The notes under the pieces: generated by a model | The model's database searches: none | Seen by the model: only the letters and a program-made list of their open reading frames with translations | What the model was told of the DNA's origin: nothing | Part shown: in pieces, positions 1 through 9,735 of the stretch | How the letters are laid out: every line of letters begins with the position of its first letter | Numbering within the stretch: position 1 is the first letter of the stretch | Position numbers and translations under genes: made by a program | From: Branchipolynoe longqiensis | Lineage: Eukaryota; Annelida; Polychaeta; Phyllodocida; Polynoidae | Direction: 5' to 3' | Assembly: GCA_030323885.1 (NCBI GenBank) | Contig: CM059199.1 | Location: forward strand, 40,680,590 to 40,744,589 | DNA: 64,000 nucleotides

Positions 1-91
1 TGAGCTCCTCCCTACAACAGTAGTTCTCCCATTGTCGTAAGAGGGCGGGTTGGTGGTGGGAATTTCCTATTGGCCTCACTCCATATATCGA

Positions 92-410
92 CTGTTTTGG
101 GAGATCGGGGGATCCGAACCCATGGGTTCGTGGGATCGAACCCTGGTCGAGTCAAACCAATGACTTAACAATTGATACCTGTCACTTCCTAGTCAGGCGC
201 TCGACATTATTAGGAAAAAGGCAAGGACGGGTTGGTTCATTGTCAGGATAAGGTGACTGAGTGGGATATCAGGTCATGTTTCTAGCAGCCTGGTCTCCCA
301 GTGGGGCAGCACTATAAAGTCGCCTTGAGTATGCACTGCCACAAGTCAGTACCCTTCCGGATATGACCTTAGACGTTGCTAGGACATAAAACAACAACAA
401 AAAACAACAA
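92..410 (+). mobile_element. SINE-A copy (T1 tail), 5'-truncated, with TSD
   Basis: The copy starts inside the tRNA-like head and runs to the A-rich CAACAACAA tail. It is bounded by an 11-bp direct repeat, CCATATATCGA, at 81-91 and 411-421. The TSD shows a real retrotransposition event and fixes both ends. The body holds the family hallmarks: the GAGTCAAACCAATGACTT block, the CAGGATAA.GTGACTGAGTGG block and the terminal GATATGACCTTAGA block. Confidence 0.88.
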
Positions 411-522
411 CCATATATCGATCTAGTCAAGTGTAATTCCTTGCAACGTAATCGCACTCAATTTCACATGCCTTCTCTTCTGTCCAACTTCCCACCATCC
501 ATAACACACACACCGCACCACT

Positions 523-700
523 TATCAGGATAATGTGACTGAGTCAGATATTGGGTCATTTTGCTGGCGGCCAGATTCCCAAGTGGAACAGCACTATAAA
601 GTCTCCATTAGTGCACTCCATCACAAGTCAGTATCCGTCCTGATATGACCTGAGGTGTTGTTAGGACATCAAATTCCAACAACCAAGCAACCAACCACAC
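523..700 (+). mobile_element. SINE-A fragment (3' half, T1 tail)
   Basis: Only the second half of SINE-A is present, from the CAGGATAATGTGACTGAG block to the CCAACAACC tail. The head and first body block are missing, as expected for 5' truncation during retrotransposition. I see no clear TSD. Confidence 0.75.
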
Positions 701-1448
701 ACCTTACCCCCCACCTCGCCCCCCCCCCTCCATACACAACACCACCCACATCATCCCTATCATCTATCCTACAATCGCATCACTCTTTACCAGCCTGGCC
801 CACACAAGACCCACTCCATCTTTCCAGGCTTGTCACTCTTCAAGCACACACACACTTCTCCTCCACCACCACCTACCCACCGTCTCACACCCACCCACCC
901 ACACACACACCACTCAGGGTAATGCTATTCACAAAGCCTTACCAGAATAGCTTCCCTTTGACGGCTACAATTTATTCATGAAAACGAAGAGACAGAGAGT
1001 GGAGCACACAAATCCACACTAAATAAAACCTCCACTGCCTTATCTTCCCAGTCCACCACCACCACCACCACCACCCAACGATAACGCTGAATGACTGAAT
1101 CAGAAAACAGACGTTTAAGTGTCATTCAAATATACTCCCAGAAAAGAAGCCTGCCTGCTAGATCCCTACTTCAGAAACACACACAAACACCCAATAAAAA
1201 ACCCACAAATACCCATATATTTTATTTTTATTTTTGTTTGTTTATCGACCCCCAGCAAAAAAAGTAGACATCGGTTATTGGGGGTCCACTAATACCCACA
1301 CATTTATATATAAACACAAAGTAGGGGACTATAAACATGGTTTTAAACAGGGGTTGTCATATACGCGGAGAACATAATCAAAGACAGAACACTAAAGACA
1401 GAACATCAAAGACAATTGAAAGGGCCACAAATGTGCATGTCCAGTAAT
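701..1448. other. No gene seen; C-rich and AT-rich spacer
   Basis: This stretch is C-rich up to about 920, has a (CCA)n run near 1053-1075 and then becomes AT-rich. A 108-codon frame over the C-rich part is proline, threonine and histidine rich and looks compositional. A short near-palindrome of ATCGACCCCCA and TGGGGGTC lies at about 1225-1290. I cannot assign a function. Confidence 0.5.
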
Positions 1449-1776
1449 TTGTTTGTTGTTGTGTTACTTCCCAGCATCGTCGTAGGTCATATCAGGACGG
1501 GTACCAACTTGTGAGAGGTCACACTCATTGTCACTTTTATAGTGAGGTGAGTGAGGAGGCTATGCCACCAAAATCATGACCCGATAACCCACAGTCTCAT
1601 TATCCTGAGAATGTGCAAACCAGTCCCTGTCCTATTCTATCAATGCTGAGCGCCAGGATAGGTAGCGACACATATCACATGTATCAGTCATCGGTTTGAC
1701 TCGGCTGGGATTCAAACTCCCGACCTTCCGCATGGTAAGCCTGCGCTCTAACCGATTCGGCCACCACATCCGGTCA
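1449..1776 (-). mobile_element. SINE-A copy with H2 head
   Basis: This is a nearly full-length minus-strand copy. Its tRNA-like head at the right end carries the H2 type, with GGTGGCCGAATCGGTTAGAGC as reverse complement, rather than the H1 type. The middle and T1 tail match other copies. Confidence 0.82.
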
Positions 1777-1807
1777 TTTCAAGCAATACTTCTCTTCAGT
1801 GATGTGT

Positions 1808-1866
1808 TGGTTGTTTTTTGATGTTTTACGTGCTAGCAACATATAAGGTCATATCAGGACGAGTTT
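1808..1866 (-). mobile_element. SINE-A 3'-end fragment
   Basis: Only about 60 bp of the 3' end is present, with the TTTTACGTGCTAGCAACAT and AGGTCATATCAGGACG segments on the plus strand. It is a severely 5'-truncated copy. Confidence 0.65.
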
Positions 1867-2022
1867 GTGTGTATGATGTGGTTATTACCACCTTATATTC
1901 TGAGCATTGACTCACTTTTCAATAATTGGATGCAATTGTAAAATATTGAGAATTGTCTAGTTTGACGTGTCCAAGATTACGATTACACACGACTACTTTC
2001 ACCTGTTATTTTCCACAAAATA

Positions 2023-2367
2023 CCAGAGGGGGTGGCCGAATGAGTTAGAGCGTCCGTCTCCCGGGCTGGCAGATCGTGGGGTTGTGGGTTCTAACACTGG
2101 TCGAGTCAAACCAATGTCTTAAAAATTGATACTTGTCGCTTCCTAGCCAGGTGCTCGGTATTATTAGGACAGGGCAAGGACTTGTGTGGTCAGGATAATG
2201 TGACTCAGTGGGATACCAGGTCATGGTGCCGGCGGCCTGGTTTCCCAGTGGGACAGCACTACAAAGTCGCTATGAAGGTGCATGGTCACAAGTCGGTGCC
2301 CGTCCTGATATGACCTTAGATGTTGCTAGGACGTAAACCAACAACAAACAAACAAAACCAAACAAAC
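2023..2367 (+). mobile_element. Full-length SINE-A (H1 head, T1 tail) with 14-bp TSD
   Basis: This is the best defined complete copy. It is bounded by a 14-bp duplication, TTTTCCACAAAATA, at 2009-2022 and 2368-2381, giving a unit of 345 bp. It opens with a tRNA-like head that includes GGTGGCCGAATGAGTTAGAGC (A-box region) and a GGGTTCTAACAC B-box-like segment. It ends in an A-rich tail built from ACAAACAAAC. It serves as the reference for family length and ends. The head suggests origin from a tRNA, possibly a Leu/Ser-type one because of the TGGCCGA motif (inference). Confidence 0.92.
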
Positions 2368-2410
2368 TTTTCCACAAAATAAAAAAAGAGAAAGCTGACT
2401 GACATAATAT

Positions 2411-2751
2411 CAAATCTGCATAGTCATCATTTTTCAAAACCAAAACAAATATCTAGATTTGATTCTGCATATCTAACTTAGATACTGATGCACTAACTAA
2501 AACATGTCTTGCCAAATAGAAGGGAATACGGAGGCAATTTAACGAAACCTGTTACTGCAGAAGCCTATGGTGTCTATAGAATTGGCATGCTTGCCAAAAT
2601 TAATATTGCGCGTTTGCATTCCAAATATCTTAAAAGTTAGCCATTTCAATTCAAAGTTGCTTCAACATAAACTAATGCAGATTATAACGATCAACCTAAT
2701 ATTTTAATCTGAAAAATTGCTAGAAACTGAAAACCATCGGACTATGGAACT
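2411..2751. mobile_element. TTAA-target MITE (TIR ..CTGCATAGTCCGATG)
   Basis: This is one of about six copies of a roughly 345-bp AT-rich non-autonomous DNA transposon. The right end reads CATCGGACTATGGAACT followed by TTAA; the left end, CTGCATAGTCATCA, is degraded. It lies in the opposite orientation to the copy at 24,343. No ORF is present. A TTAA target suggests mobilisation by a piggyBac-like or Kolobok-like transposase (inference). Confidence 0.72.
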
Positions 2752-2789
2752 TTAATTATTAATAAAAGATGCTTTATGGATTAGATGTA

Positions 2790-2993
2790 CAGTAACACCT
2801 CTCTAACCGACCACCTCCACAGATTGACCACTCCCCTATATTGATCGCTTTATTTGGGTCCGAAATGACTGCCCATACAATACCATTGAAACATTGAGGA
2901 AAAAAAGTCCCTAAACCGATCATGTCACTAAATCTAGTAACTAGACCGTTTAAAGTCAGTCCCATGGTCGGTCGATTTACAGAGGTTTTACTG
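2790..2993. mobile_element. TA-target MITE (TIR CAGTAAAACCTCTCTAA-type)
   Basis: The element has terminal inverted repeats, CAGTAACACCTCTCTAACCG at the left and the reverse of CAGTAAAACCTCTGTAAATC at the right, directly flanked by TA on both sides. Related copies lie at 34,197 and 43,312. The TIR sequence and TA duplication fit the pogo/Tigger branch of Tc1-mariner (family knowledge; assignment is inference). Confidence 0.85.
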
Positions 2994-2995
2994 TA

Positions 2996-3749
2996 TTTGA
3001 ATTCAAACGATTTTCACAGTCTTTCTCGATGAACTGTTATTACCACTCACCCCAGGCCCACACCAGCTTCAATTCATTAGCAGCAGAGCTTACCCGACAA
3101 CTGACAGTCTTGACAATGCAGCTCCGCCTCTGCCACTTCATTACCCCATTTACCGCTAACTTCACATTGTCGTCTGCTCGGATGAAAAGTCGTCTGCTCC
3201 CAAATGGAGCGAAACTCACTCAAAACAAGGTACAGGGGTGTTGGTTTTTTTCCCCACACACTCTCCCACATTGAAGGTCGTTTGGTTTCACTGAGATATC
3301 ATCATGCTGTAACTAAATGTCGGTTGTTGTCAAATCAGTGGTAGCAGCCGACACTTATCAAGGGGCCGGGGCGTAGAGGACAGTGCAGGTATGTTGTGCA
3401 GAACACGGGGAATCACGGCCGAGCTATGGCCCTTCATTAAGCCCCACCGCAGCCAATATGGAGACCATTAGCATATCATTAGTACATGTGACACGGATCC
3501 ACAATTTGGGTATTACACCAATATTCACACGAAACCAAACAAGTAGCTAAAACTAAACAACATTGTAATTGCTGTCTTCATAATTTTCCACACACACAAA
3601 AAACAAAGAACTTCCCACAATTTCGGTAAATTTTCCAAATAATTTAACAAACCTATGCAATACACTGAACCATGCAGACTACGTCTATGTTAAAGGTGAA
3701 TGATCTCCTTAAAGCATCACCTTTTCGAAATCAAATCAGGTATCCAATG
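2996..3749. other. No gene seen
   Basis: The sequence is not obviously repetitive. Overlapping short frames of 60-80 codons occur on both strands at about 3030-3275, but none resembles a known family. Nothing else is recognised. Confidence 0.4.
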
Positions 3750-4375
3750 AAGTACACTTATTAAACACACACATAGAGTATAGTTATTAACCACTTATTT
3801 AAGCATAGAAGGGAACAGTAACTCAATTTAATCAAACTATTAATATTATTGCTGAAACCTATAGTGGACATTGTGCATAGAGCATGTTGGCGGAGGCTAA
3901 CATGTGTAATTTGCGCACAGGGCAAGTTCCTGCTGTTTACTTTGCTTTGCTGTCATACTGCTAAGCCACTCTACCTCGGTGCCTTTCACTGTTCACTTCC
4001 CCACCCTCGTTCTGGGGGGATGGGGGTGGGGGGGTGAGCGCTGATCTCTTCTGTTTCCAGCTTACTGTATCCGCCCCTGCTGGCACTTGGTACACTGACT
4101 GCCCTTGTCGGCTACGTTACTGAAGGGTCTCTGCCACCCACTGATAGCCTGCTTCAGGCCCCGCGATGATTTCATTTTTCATTAAACTCTCAAAAAGTTA
4201 CCTGTTCTCATCTGTTGTCTTTGCCGAGTAGTGCGAATTCCAACATTAATTTGGCATGTCTACACTTCAAACAATCTAATTCCTAATAGAAATTACTTCA
4301 AATTTAAATATGGATTGTAATATTAAAATTATCAACATAATATATTTGTCTTGAAAAAGAAATAGGGTTGAAATT
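3750..4375. mobile_element. TTAA-type MITE copy interrupted by a solo LTR
   Basis: The segments 3750-3884 and 4246-4375 match consecutive parts of the 345-bp TTAA MITE, for example GCTGAAACCTATAG before and TTAATTTGGCATGTCTACAC after. The LTR at 3885-4245 sits between them. The outer ends are too diverged to define. Confidence 0.6.
3885..4245. mobile_element. Probable solo LTR (361 bp)
   Basis: The segment begins TGTTGG and ends CCAACA, the short TG..CA inverted repeat of LTRs. It is sharply different in composition (GC-rich) from the AT-rich MITE around it. An ATTAAA near 4181 could be its polyadenylation signal. No internal retrotransposon domain or second LTR is nearby, which suggests excision by LTR-LTR recombination. 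I could not find a clear 4-6 bp TSD, so the call is tentative. Confidence 0.55.
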
Positions 4376-4597
4376 CAAAGGAATCAAATTATGCAAGTTT
4401 AACAAATGTTGCTATTTCACAGTACAGTGATACATGTCTCCAGCGACCTATATAACTATTGCCCAACAACACCGATGTAGGGCAAGTTGATTAATGTACT
4501 AATTGCATTTTATCTCATTAGATTGTCCCTCCGATGACAGGGCATCTACTGCATCAGAACAAAATTGGTATATGTGCAGCAGAGTTACCCTTTGATG

Positions 4598-4942
4598 GCT
4601 GGTTGGTTGTTGGAGTGTTATGTCCTATCAACATCTAAGGTCATATCAGTATGGGTACCAACTTGTGGCAGTGCACACTCATGGCGACTTCATAGTGCTA
4701 CCCCATTGGGAAATCAGGTGACCAGCATCATGACCTTATATCGCACTCAGTCAGATTTTCCTGACACTGAGCCAACCAGTACTTGCCATATCCTAATTAT
4801 GTCAAAAGCCTGACTAGGAAGCGACAAGTATTAATATTTACATCATTGATTTGACTCGTCCAGGGTTCAAACCCATGGCTTTGAATCCCACCATCTACTA
4901 AAATGGGAGACGGACGCTCAACTCATTCGGCCATCCCGTCTA
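4598..4942 (-). mobile_element. Full-length SINE-A (H1 head, T1 tail)
   Basis: This minus-strand copy reads from the tail (TTATGTCCTATCAACATC on plus) to the head (CATTCGGCCATCCCGTCT). All body blocks are present, with scattered substitutions. Confidence 0.85.
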
Positions 4943-5369
4943 ATGTGGTATTACCCTTTGAAGAGAGAGAATTATCATTTCCGCAATCGAAAATCCTTAA
5001 AGGCTGATGACAATTGGAAATCTCCTGCACTTTGCTGTCACTGTCACATATAATTAGCATTTTCATTCATTTAATTTCACCAGTAATTAGCGGCTTCATT
5101 AATGGCGCTGGTTTGACTTCGTTAAATGCCAATCACGCCCTTCCCCCCTCCCATACGCCCCCCATCCTCCCTACCCCCTTCCTGCTCACCCCCCCCCCCT
5201 TCCAACCCCCAATGCCTCCAACCTGGTTGCGCAGACGACAATTGAAACTGCCGCCGTGTTCTGTATGTGCTGTCGACGCTCGATATTGTTTTGTCGATCT
5301 GCTGTGCTACATAACCAATAGCATTTTTCCAAAGCAAAATGATTCTAGTGTATCCCCCGGATGGTAATA
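4943..5369. other. No gene seen; contains a C-rich tract
   Basis: This spacer has a C-rich stretch at about 5138-5212. A 117-codon plus frame and a 71-codon minus frame overlap here; both look compositional. Confidence 0.45.
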
Positions 5370-5660
5370 ATACCAGACGCGACCCACTGCCATTCCGTGG
5401 GTCAGATCTGGGGTTCGATTCCTGGCCGAGTCAAAGCACTGATGTATAAAATTGATAATTGTCGCTATATTACCTGATGCTGCGGATTTCTAGGATGGGG
5501 TCAGGACTGGTGAGCTTAGTATCAGGATAATGTGAGTGAGTGGGATATCGGGGCATGATGCTGGTAGCCCAGTCTCCCAAGGAGACAGCACTGCATAGAC
5601 ACCATGAGTGCGCGCTGTCACAAGTCAGTATCCATCCTGCTATGACCTTAGATGTTGCTA
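5370..5660 (+). mobile_element. SINE-A copy, diverged head, T1 tail
   Basis: The head is degraded but GGGTTCGATTCC and the following GAGTCAAA block are readable. The T1 tail runs to TAGATGTTGCTAAG. The 3' A-rich tail is lost. Confidence 0.75.
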
Positions 5661-5721
5661 AGCAAGCTTGGTGGAAATATATTCAAGCACTCACTGACTA
5701 CATACACATATGTATGTAGTG

Positions 5722-6012
5722 GGGCTTTACATCTTGGTAACAGCTAAGGTCACATCAAGATGAGAACCGACTTGCTCACACATAGACACTTCATAGTGCT
5801 GCCCCTCTGGAAGACCAGTCCACTGGCACCATGACATAATATCTAACTCAGTCAGCAAAACAGTCCTTTCCCTATCCCAGTAATGCCGAGTTCGAAGCTA
5901 GGTAGTTGCAGGTATCACATTTCTAAGTCATTGGTTTGACTCAGTCAGGATTGAAACCCACAACCACCGACGTGGGAAGACAGTTAGTGCTCTTACCTAT
6001 TCGATCATCCGA
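5722..6012 (-). mobile_element. SINE-A copy, diverged
   Basis: A minus-strand copy whose plus-strand reading gives TTACATCTTGGTAACAGC, then the body and a head ending CCTATTCGATCATCCG. It lies tail-to-tail with the preceding plus copy. Confidence 0.75.
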
Positions 6013-6295
6013 TAACTTTACATACGGGAGCAGAAGTAGTTAGTTATTCCTAGCAATGTTGTTATGTCGCCTCTGAAACTCCACTATGCAAGCATTGTGG
6101 CGTACACAACATTTATTGCAGGGAGAGAATTGATTTAGGATTATTTTAGTTTTATTTTATTTTAAAAGGCAGTGAAAGCACAGCACATCCCAGGTGGTGT
6201 TCAGTCTTAGTACCTTACTGAAAGGTCAATCGGGAAATTGCATGCATGGTTTCAAAGACAAAGAGGCTAACCGATATATATATATATATCTGAAC

Positions 6296-6825
6296 ATGCA
6301 GACAACAATGGGAGATGGACCACTCCTCAGTGTTCCTAGACCAAGCACAAACAAACTAGCCAAGGCACCAATATTTAACGGCAGTACGATGTGGACCAAA
6401 CTACCATCTGCTATTAGAAGTGCACCTTCCTACCAAAGCTTTAAGTCACTGATCAGAATGCATCTCACTGTCCAGGCCCTTGAACAAACACCGGAGTGTA
6501 GATCCTGTGCCCTGCCTTGCTCACCCCCTCCCCCTCCCTCCTTGTCCCTCCCCCCTCCCTGCCCCCCTCACTCAATTACTTACCTCAACTATACCGTAAT
6601 AGCAGCATAGTTTTTGCAGCGACCCACCACCTTAGCCCATAACACTGAACTTATTATGCCTAACCCACTAACACACTAACCGCCTTCACAATCTACTAAT
6701 ATGGCATATCTAAGTACCCGCTTACCTATTTATTTACAGTGTAATTTAAACGGCCAGAAGACCAGTGCCTCAGTGCTGAAAAAATGTATATTCTGATGAA
6801 TAAACTGTTTTACCACACACACACA
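6296..6825 (+). pseudogene. LINE 3' end: C-terminus of a non-LTR reverse transcriptase
   Basis: The open frame from about 6296 to 6480 encodes a segment with the pattern LLSVPRPSTNK, then IFNGSTMWTKLPSAIRSAPS, then YQSFKSLIRMHL. The motif order 'hydrophobic-x-x-LWxxLPxxIRxAxSxxxFKxxLxxHL' is typical of the extreme C-terminus of non-LTR reverse transcriptases of the CR1/L2-like groups (family knowledge). No catalytic RT motifs are present, so this is a 5'-truncated copy. The sequence after the frame may be the 3' UTR; AATAAA occurs at about 6799 and a CA/TA repeat follows. Clade assignment is uncertain. The upstream part of the 138-codon frame, from 6194, is not clearly part of the LINE. Confidence 0.6.
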
Positions 6826-6828
<3 letters not shown>

Positions 6829-6875
<47 letters not shown>

Positions 6876-7016
6876 CCCAATAGAATACCAAATGTATGTC
6901 AATTGTATAATAAAAGTCACCACATATGTGAATAATTATATACGGGGTAGCATATCTCTAGTCTAATGCTATATTATTACATCATAGAGGCTGCCCTATA
7001 TATGTGTAAACAACAC

Positions 7017-7047
<31 letters not shown>

Positions 7048-7077
7048 GATATATGTAAATACACCCCATATATGGAG

Positions 7078-7112
<35 letters not shown>
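6829..7112. repeat. Three (AT)n tracts with a small inverted-repeat element between
   Basis: AT dinucleotide runs occupy about 6829-6868, 7019-7047 and 7081-7112. Between the first two, 6866-7003 begins TATAGGGTAGCC and ends with the near-inverse GGCTGCCCTATA, which may be a 138-bp MITE inserted in TA repeats. Confidence 0.6.
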
Positions 7113-7116
<4 letters not shown>

Positions 7117-7442
7117 TTGGTTCCTTATTTGAGGTTTACGTCCTGGCAACATCTAACGTCATATTAGGACGAGTACCGACTTGTGACAGTGCACACTCAT
7201 GGCAACTTTATAGTGCTCTCCCACTGGGAAATCACACCACTCGCACCATGACCCGATATCTGACTCAGTCACATTATCCTGACACTGAGCTACCAAGTCC
7301 TTGTCCTATCCTATTAATTCTGAGCGCCAAGCTAGGAAGCGACAAGTATCAATTTTATAAGTCATTGATTCAACGGGGAACCAAACTCCCGATTTCCCGC
7401 ATGCGAGGCACGCGCTCTACCGGTTAGGCCAACACGCCTGGA
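7113..7442 (-). mobile_element. SINE-A copy with H2-type head
   Basis: A complete minus-strand copy: tail at 7125-7160, body, then an H2-type head with CTCTACCGGTTAGGCCAAC. It abuts the (AT)n tract on its left, possibly its insertion target. Confidence 0.82.
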
Positions 7443-8281
7443 TTTATATGTGACGTAAAACAAATTATGCGCGTATAAAGGCGTGAAAGGGATTTGTTCT
7501 CTATATTATTGCACACATTCTGTATATTGCCTCCCACTCTGCATGATGGTGGCGCCACTATCGACCCCAACCGCCACTCACTCTGGAGGATATATATATA
7601 TATATGAGCCTAATCACCATGGAACATAGCCCTGCCTTTATCGACCCAGTCCCAGGTGACCGAGAGTCGCTGTCACGGGACACCTATTTCTTGTCACGTG
7701 ACAAATGCAGGTCGCCAGATCCGTCCGGCCCCTCTGATTAAAGTCTCAGAACTCAGATGGCCCTCGTTAGCGGTTTTTCCCTGCGAATAACCCAATGAAG
7801 TCAGGATTTACATATGTCTAGAGATATTATATTTATATATATATAGATAGTGCATACAGGGTATATATTTATTGTAGATATGTATATGTATTATGTGATG
7901 TATAAGCATTATGCGAGTATAAAGGCGCGGAAGGGAATTATTATTATTCTTATTATTATTCTTCTTCTATCTTACCTACCATTGTCCTCGATGTATTCAC
8001 CTCCTACATCTACTCCTGCTACTGGTGGCGCCACCTGCGGCCTCCACCTGTACTACGGGCTCTCCCATTGTCATTCAAGCCCTGGCATTTTTTCTTTTAT
8101 TACGGCTAGGGCAAATATTCCCTATGCCAGAGAATACATTTATCTCAACCCACTTTTTATTGTCTTGTTCTTTTGTACTATAGCCTGACTTTATATATAT
8201 ATATGTATCATTCTATAGTGCATATATATAGTGTATATATATGTGGTATAAAATTTATCCATATCTGGATATACGGATATA
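7443..8281. repeat. Copies of an unclassified dispersed repeat (GCATTATGCGAGTATAAAGGCG-type)
   Basis: Two segments, at about 7467-7600 and 7900-8050, share ATTATGCGnGTATAAAGGCG followed by GGAAGGGA or GAAAGGGA and, further on, GGTGGCGCCAC. Related motifs recur at 16,910, 41,545 and 55,560. No coding sequence is recognised; the open frame at 7850-8188 is low complexity. The family may be a palindromic MITE because the 55.6 kb copy has inverted ends. Confidence 0.45.
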
Positions 8282-8648
8282 TAGTATAGTTATACGAGTC
8301 TTACCTTGGTACAGATGATGGATAACTGTTGTTTTACCGAGGTATAAGCCTCGGATAGATGTGGGCTAGGGAGAGGTAAGCACGTCCGGTTACCACACTC
8401 TCTTAACCTACTTATTGAGGATAAAAATGACTTTCAAACAATGGATACTAATTACTGTTACCGAAAAAGGTACACCAACGGAATACATGTGGCAGGGTGT
8501 GGTGGGAGGGGCCCTAGCCCACATCTATCCGAGGCTTTATACCTCGGTAAAAAAACAAGTTATCCATCATCTGTACCAAGGTAAGACTCGTATAACTATA
8601 CTATTTTACCTCGGTAAACAGCCTCAGGCTAGCCTCAGGCTAGGGAGA
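8282..8648. repeat. DIRS copy 1: left ITR and internal complementary region
   Basis: The left ITR is about 8282-8394. After a spacer, 8514-8603 is its inverse and 8604-8648 is the inverse of the right terminus 13640-13684. Inner parts of the two ITRs also match each other: 8366-8394 is the inverse of 13621-13648, with one extra T. The ICR is thus a joined image of both ends, as needed for the circular intermediate model of DIRS replication. Confidence 0.9.
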
Positions 8649-8802
8649 CCTTTACATAATTCATTTTTATCCTTAATATCATCTTTCTTATTATTATAAC
8701 ATTCTAAATTTTTGTTCTCACCTATTCTTGTTAGTTGGCGAGAAGACGCTTTGCAACGCCGGTAGGCTTTTCTAGTCGTTTATTATAATGTTTGCAAACG
8801 AC

Positions 8803-9735
8803 TTAGCCGTCTTCCAGCCTGCATGCGCTAGTATTCTTTTCACAGAAAATACCAAGCACCCGTGCCTTGGAGACCATGGCTCCTCTAGTTGAGTGGGAAG
8901 AGTATTTACTCGTATCCACTCCAGCCAATTTCAACACCGTAATTGTCCATCTGGCAAGTGTGTCTCGTGAAATCGCCTTATGTGGCTTATAAAGCTCACT
9001 AATAGTTGTTGTGATGCACGTAAATCCTTTGTCTTGTATATATAAGCCCGTATGGCCGACACAACACATAATTTCCGATCATTCGGAAAACAGTCTAAGT
9101 GAACCGTTGATAAAGGGTCACCTAACGTGTTCGATTTAAGCAATTTTTCTAAATCAAACGTAGCTTGTTGGCTTGTCTATTTCTAATCCAGTTAAAGATA
9201 AAGCAACAATCGTCTGTCCTCTGTGTCCGGTTACTAACAATAACAGGACCCAAGCCTGAAACAACTTAAATACTATAGAAACATCCCAAAACCGACTATA
9301 CTTTGGTTTTGGAGGATTCCTTTGATAAATTGAACGAAGTAAATAACAAATAACATGATGTTTTCCAACTGTTTCGCCATCAATTCTAGGTAATATAATT
9401 GATAACGCACACCCTCGCCGCATTAATCGATCCAAAGGAAAGTCCTTCATCCTCTAGAGAACGAAGAAACCGAGCTACTTGTGAAATCTTTGGATTTGTT
9501 GGCTTAACTTTCATTAAACAAACAATGTACACACCCATTTCTTTAAAATAGGTTGTATACATTTTGACAGTTTCCTGGCCTCCAGGCATCCGATATACTA
9601 TCCTATCCTCAGTAATTCTGTCCAAATCCAAATTGCTGTAGCTGCTTCCTTAGAAAAGGAATGCCAATAGGGACGTCGTTGACACGTCGCCGTGAACCAC
9701 TAGCGGTCCGTGCGTGCGTCAGATTCCCGAGTTTT
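8803..9735 (-). pseudogene. DIRS copy 1 tyrosine recombinase, frameshifted
   Basis: Fragments in several minus frames reconstruct the order of the copy 2 recombinase: an N-terminal IPFLRKQLQQFGF segment (9640-9690), a middle segment with TGHRGQT carrying the first catalytic Arg (9210-9240), and a segment with HSTRGAMVSKAR carrying the His-x-x-Arg pair (8865-8905). After GIF the frame is lost, and the final His/Trp and Tyr region is in another frame near 8810-8850. At least three frame changes are needed, so it cannot make an active enzyme. Confidence 0.85.

Noticed and set aside
6194..6610. Complete 138-residue host protein
   Set aside because: The recognisable part is the C-terminus of a LINE reverse transcriptase; the N-terminal part crosses an AT microsatellite and the C-terminal part is C-rich low complexity.
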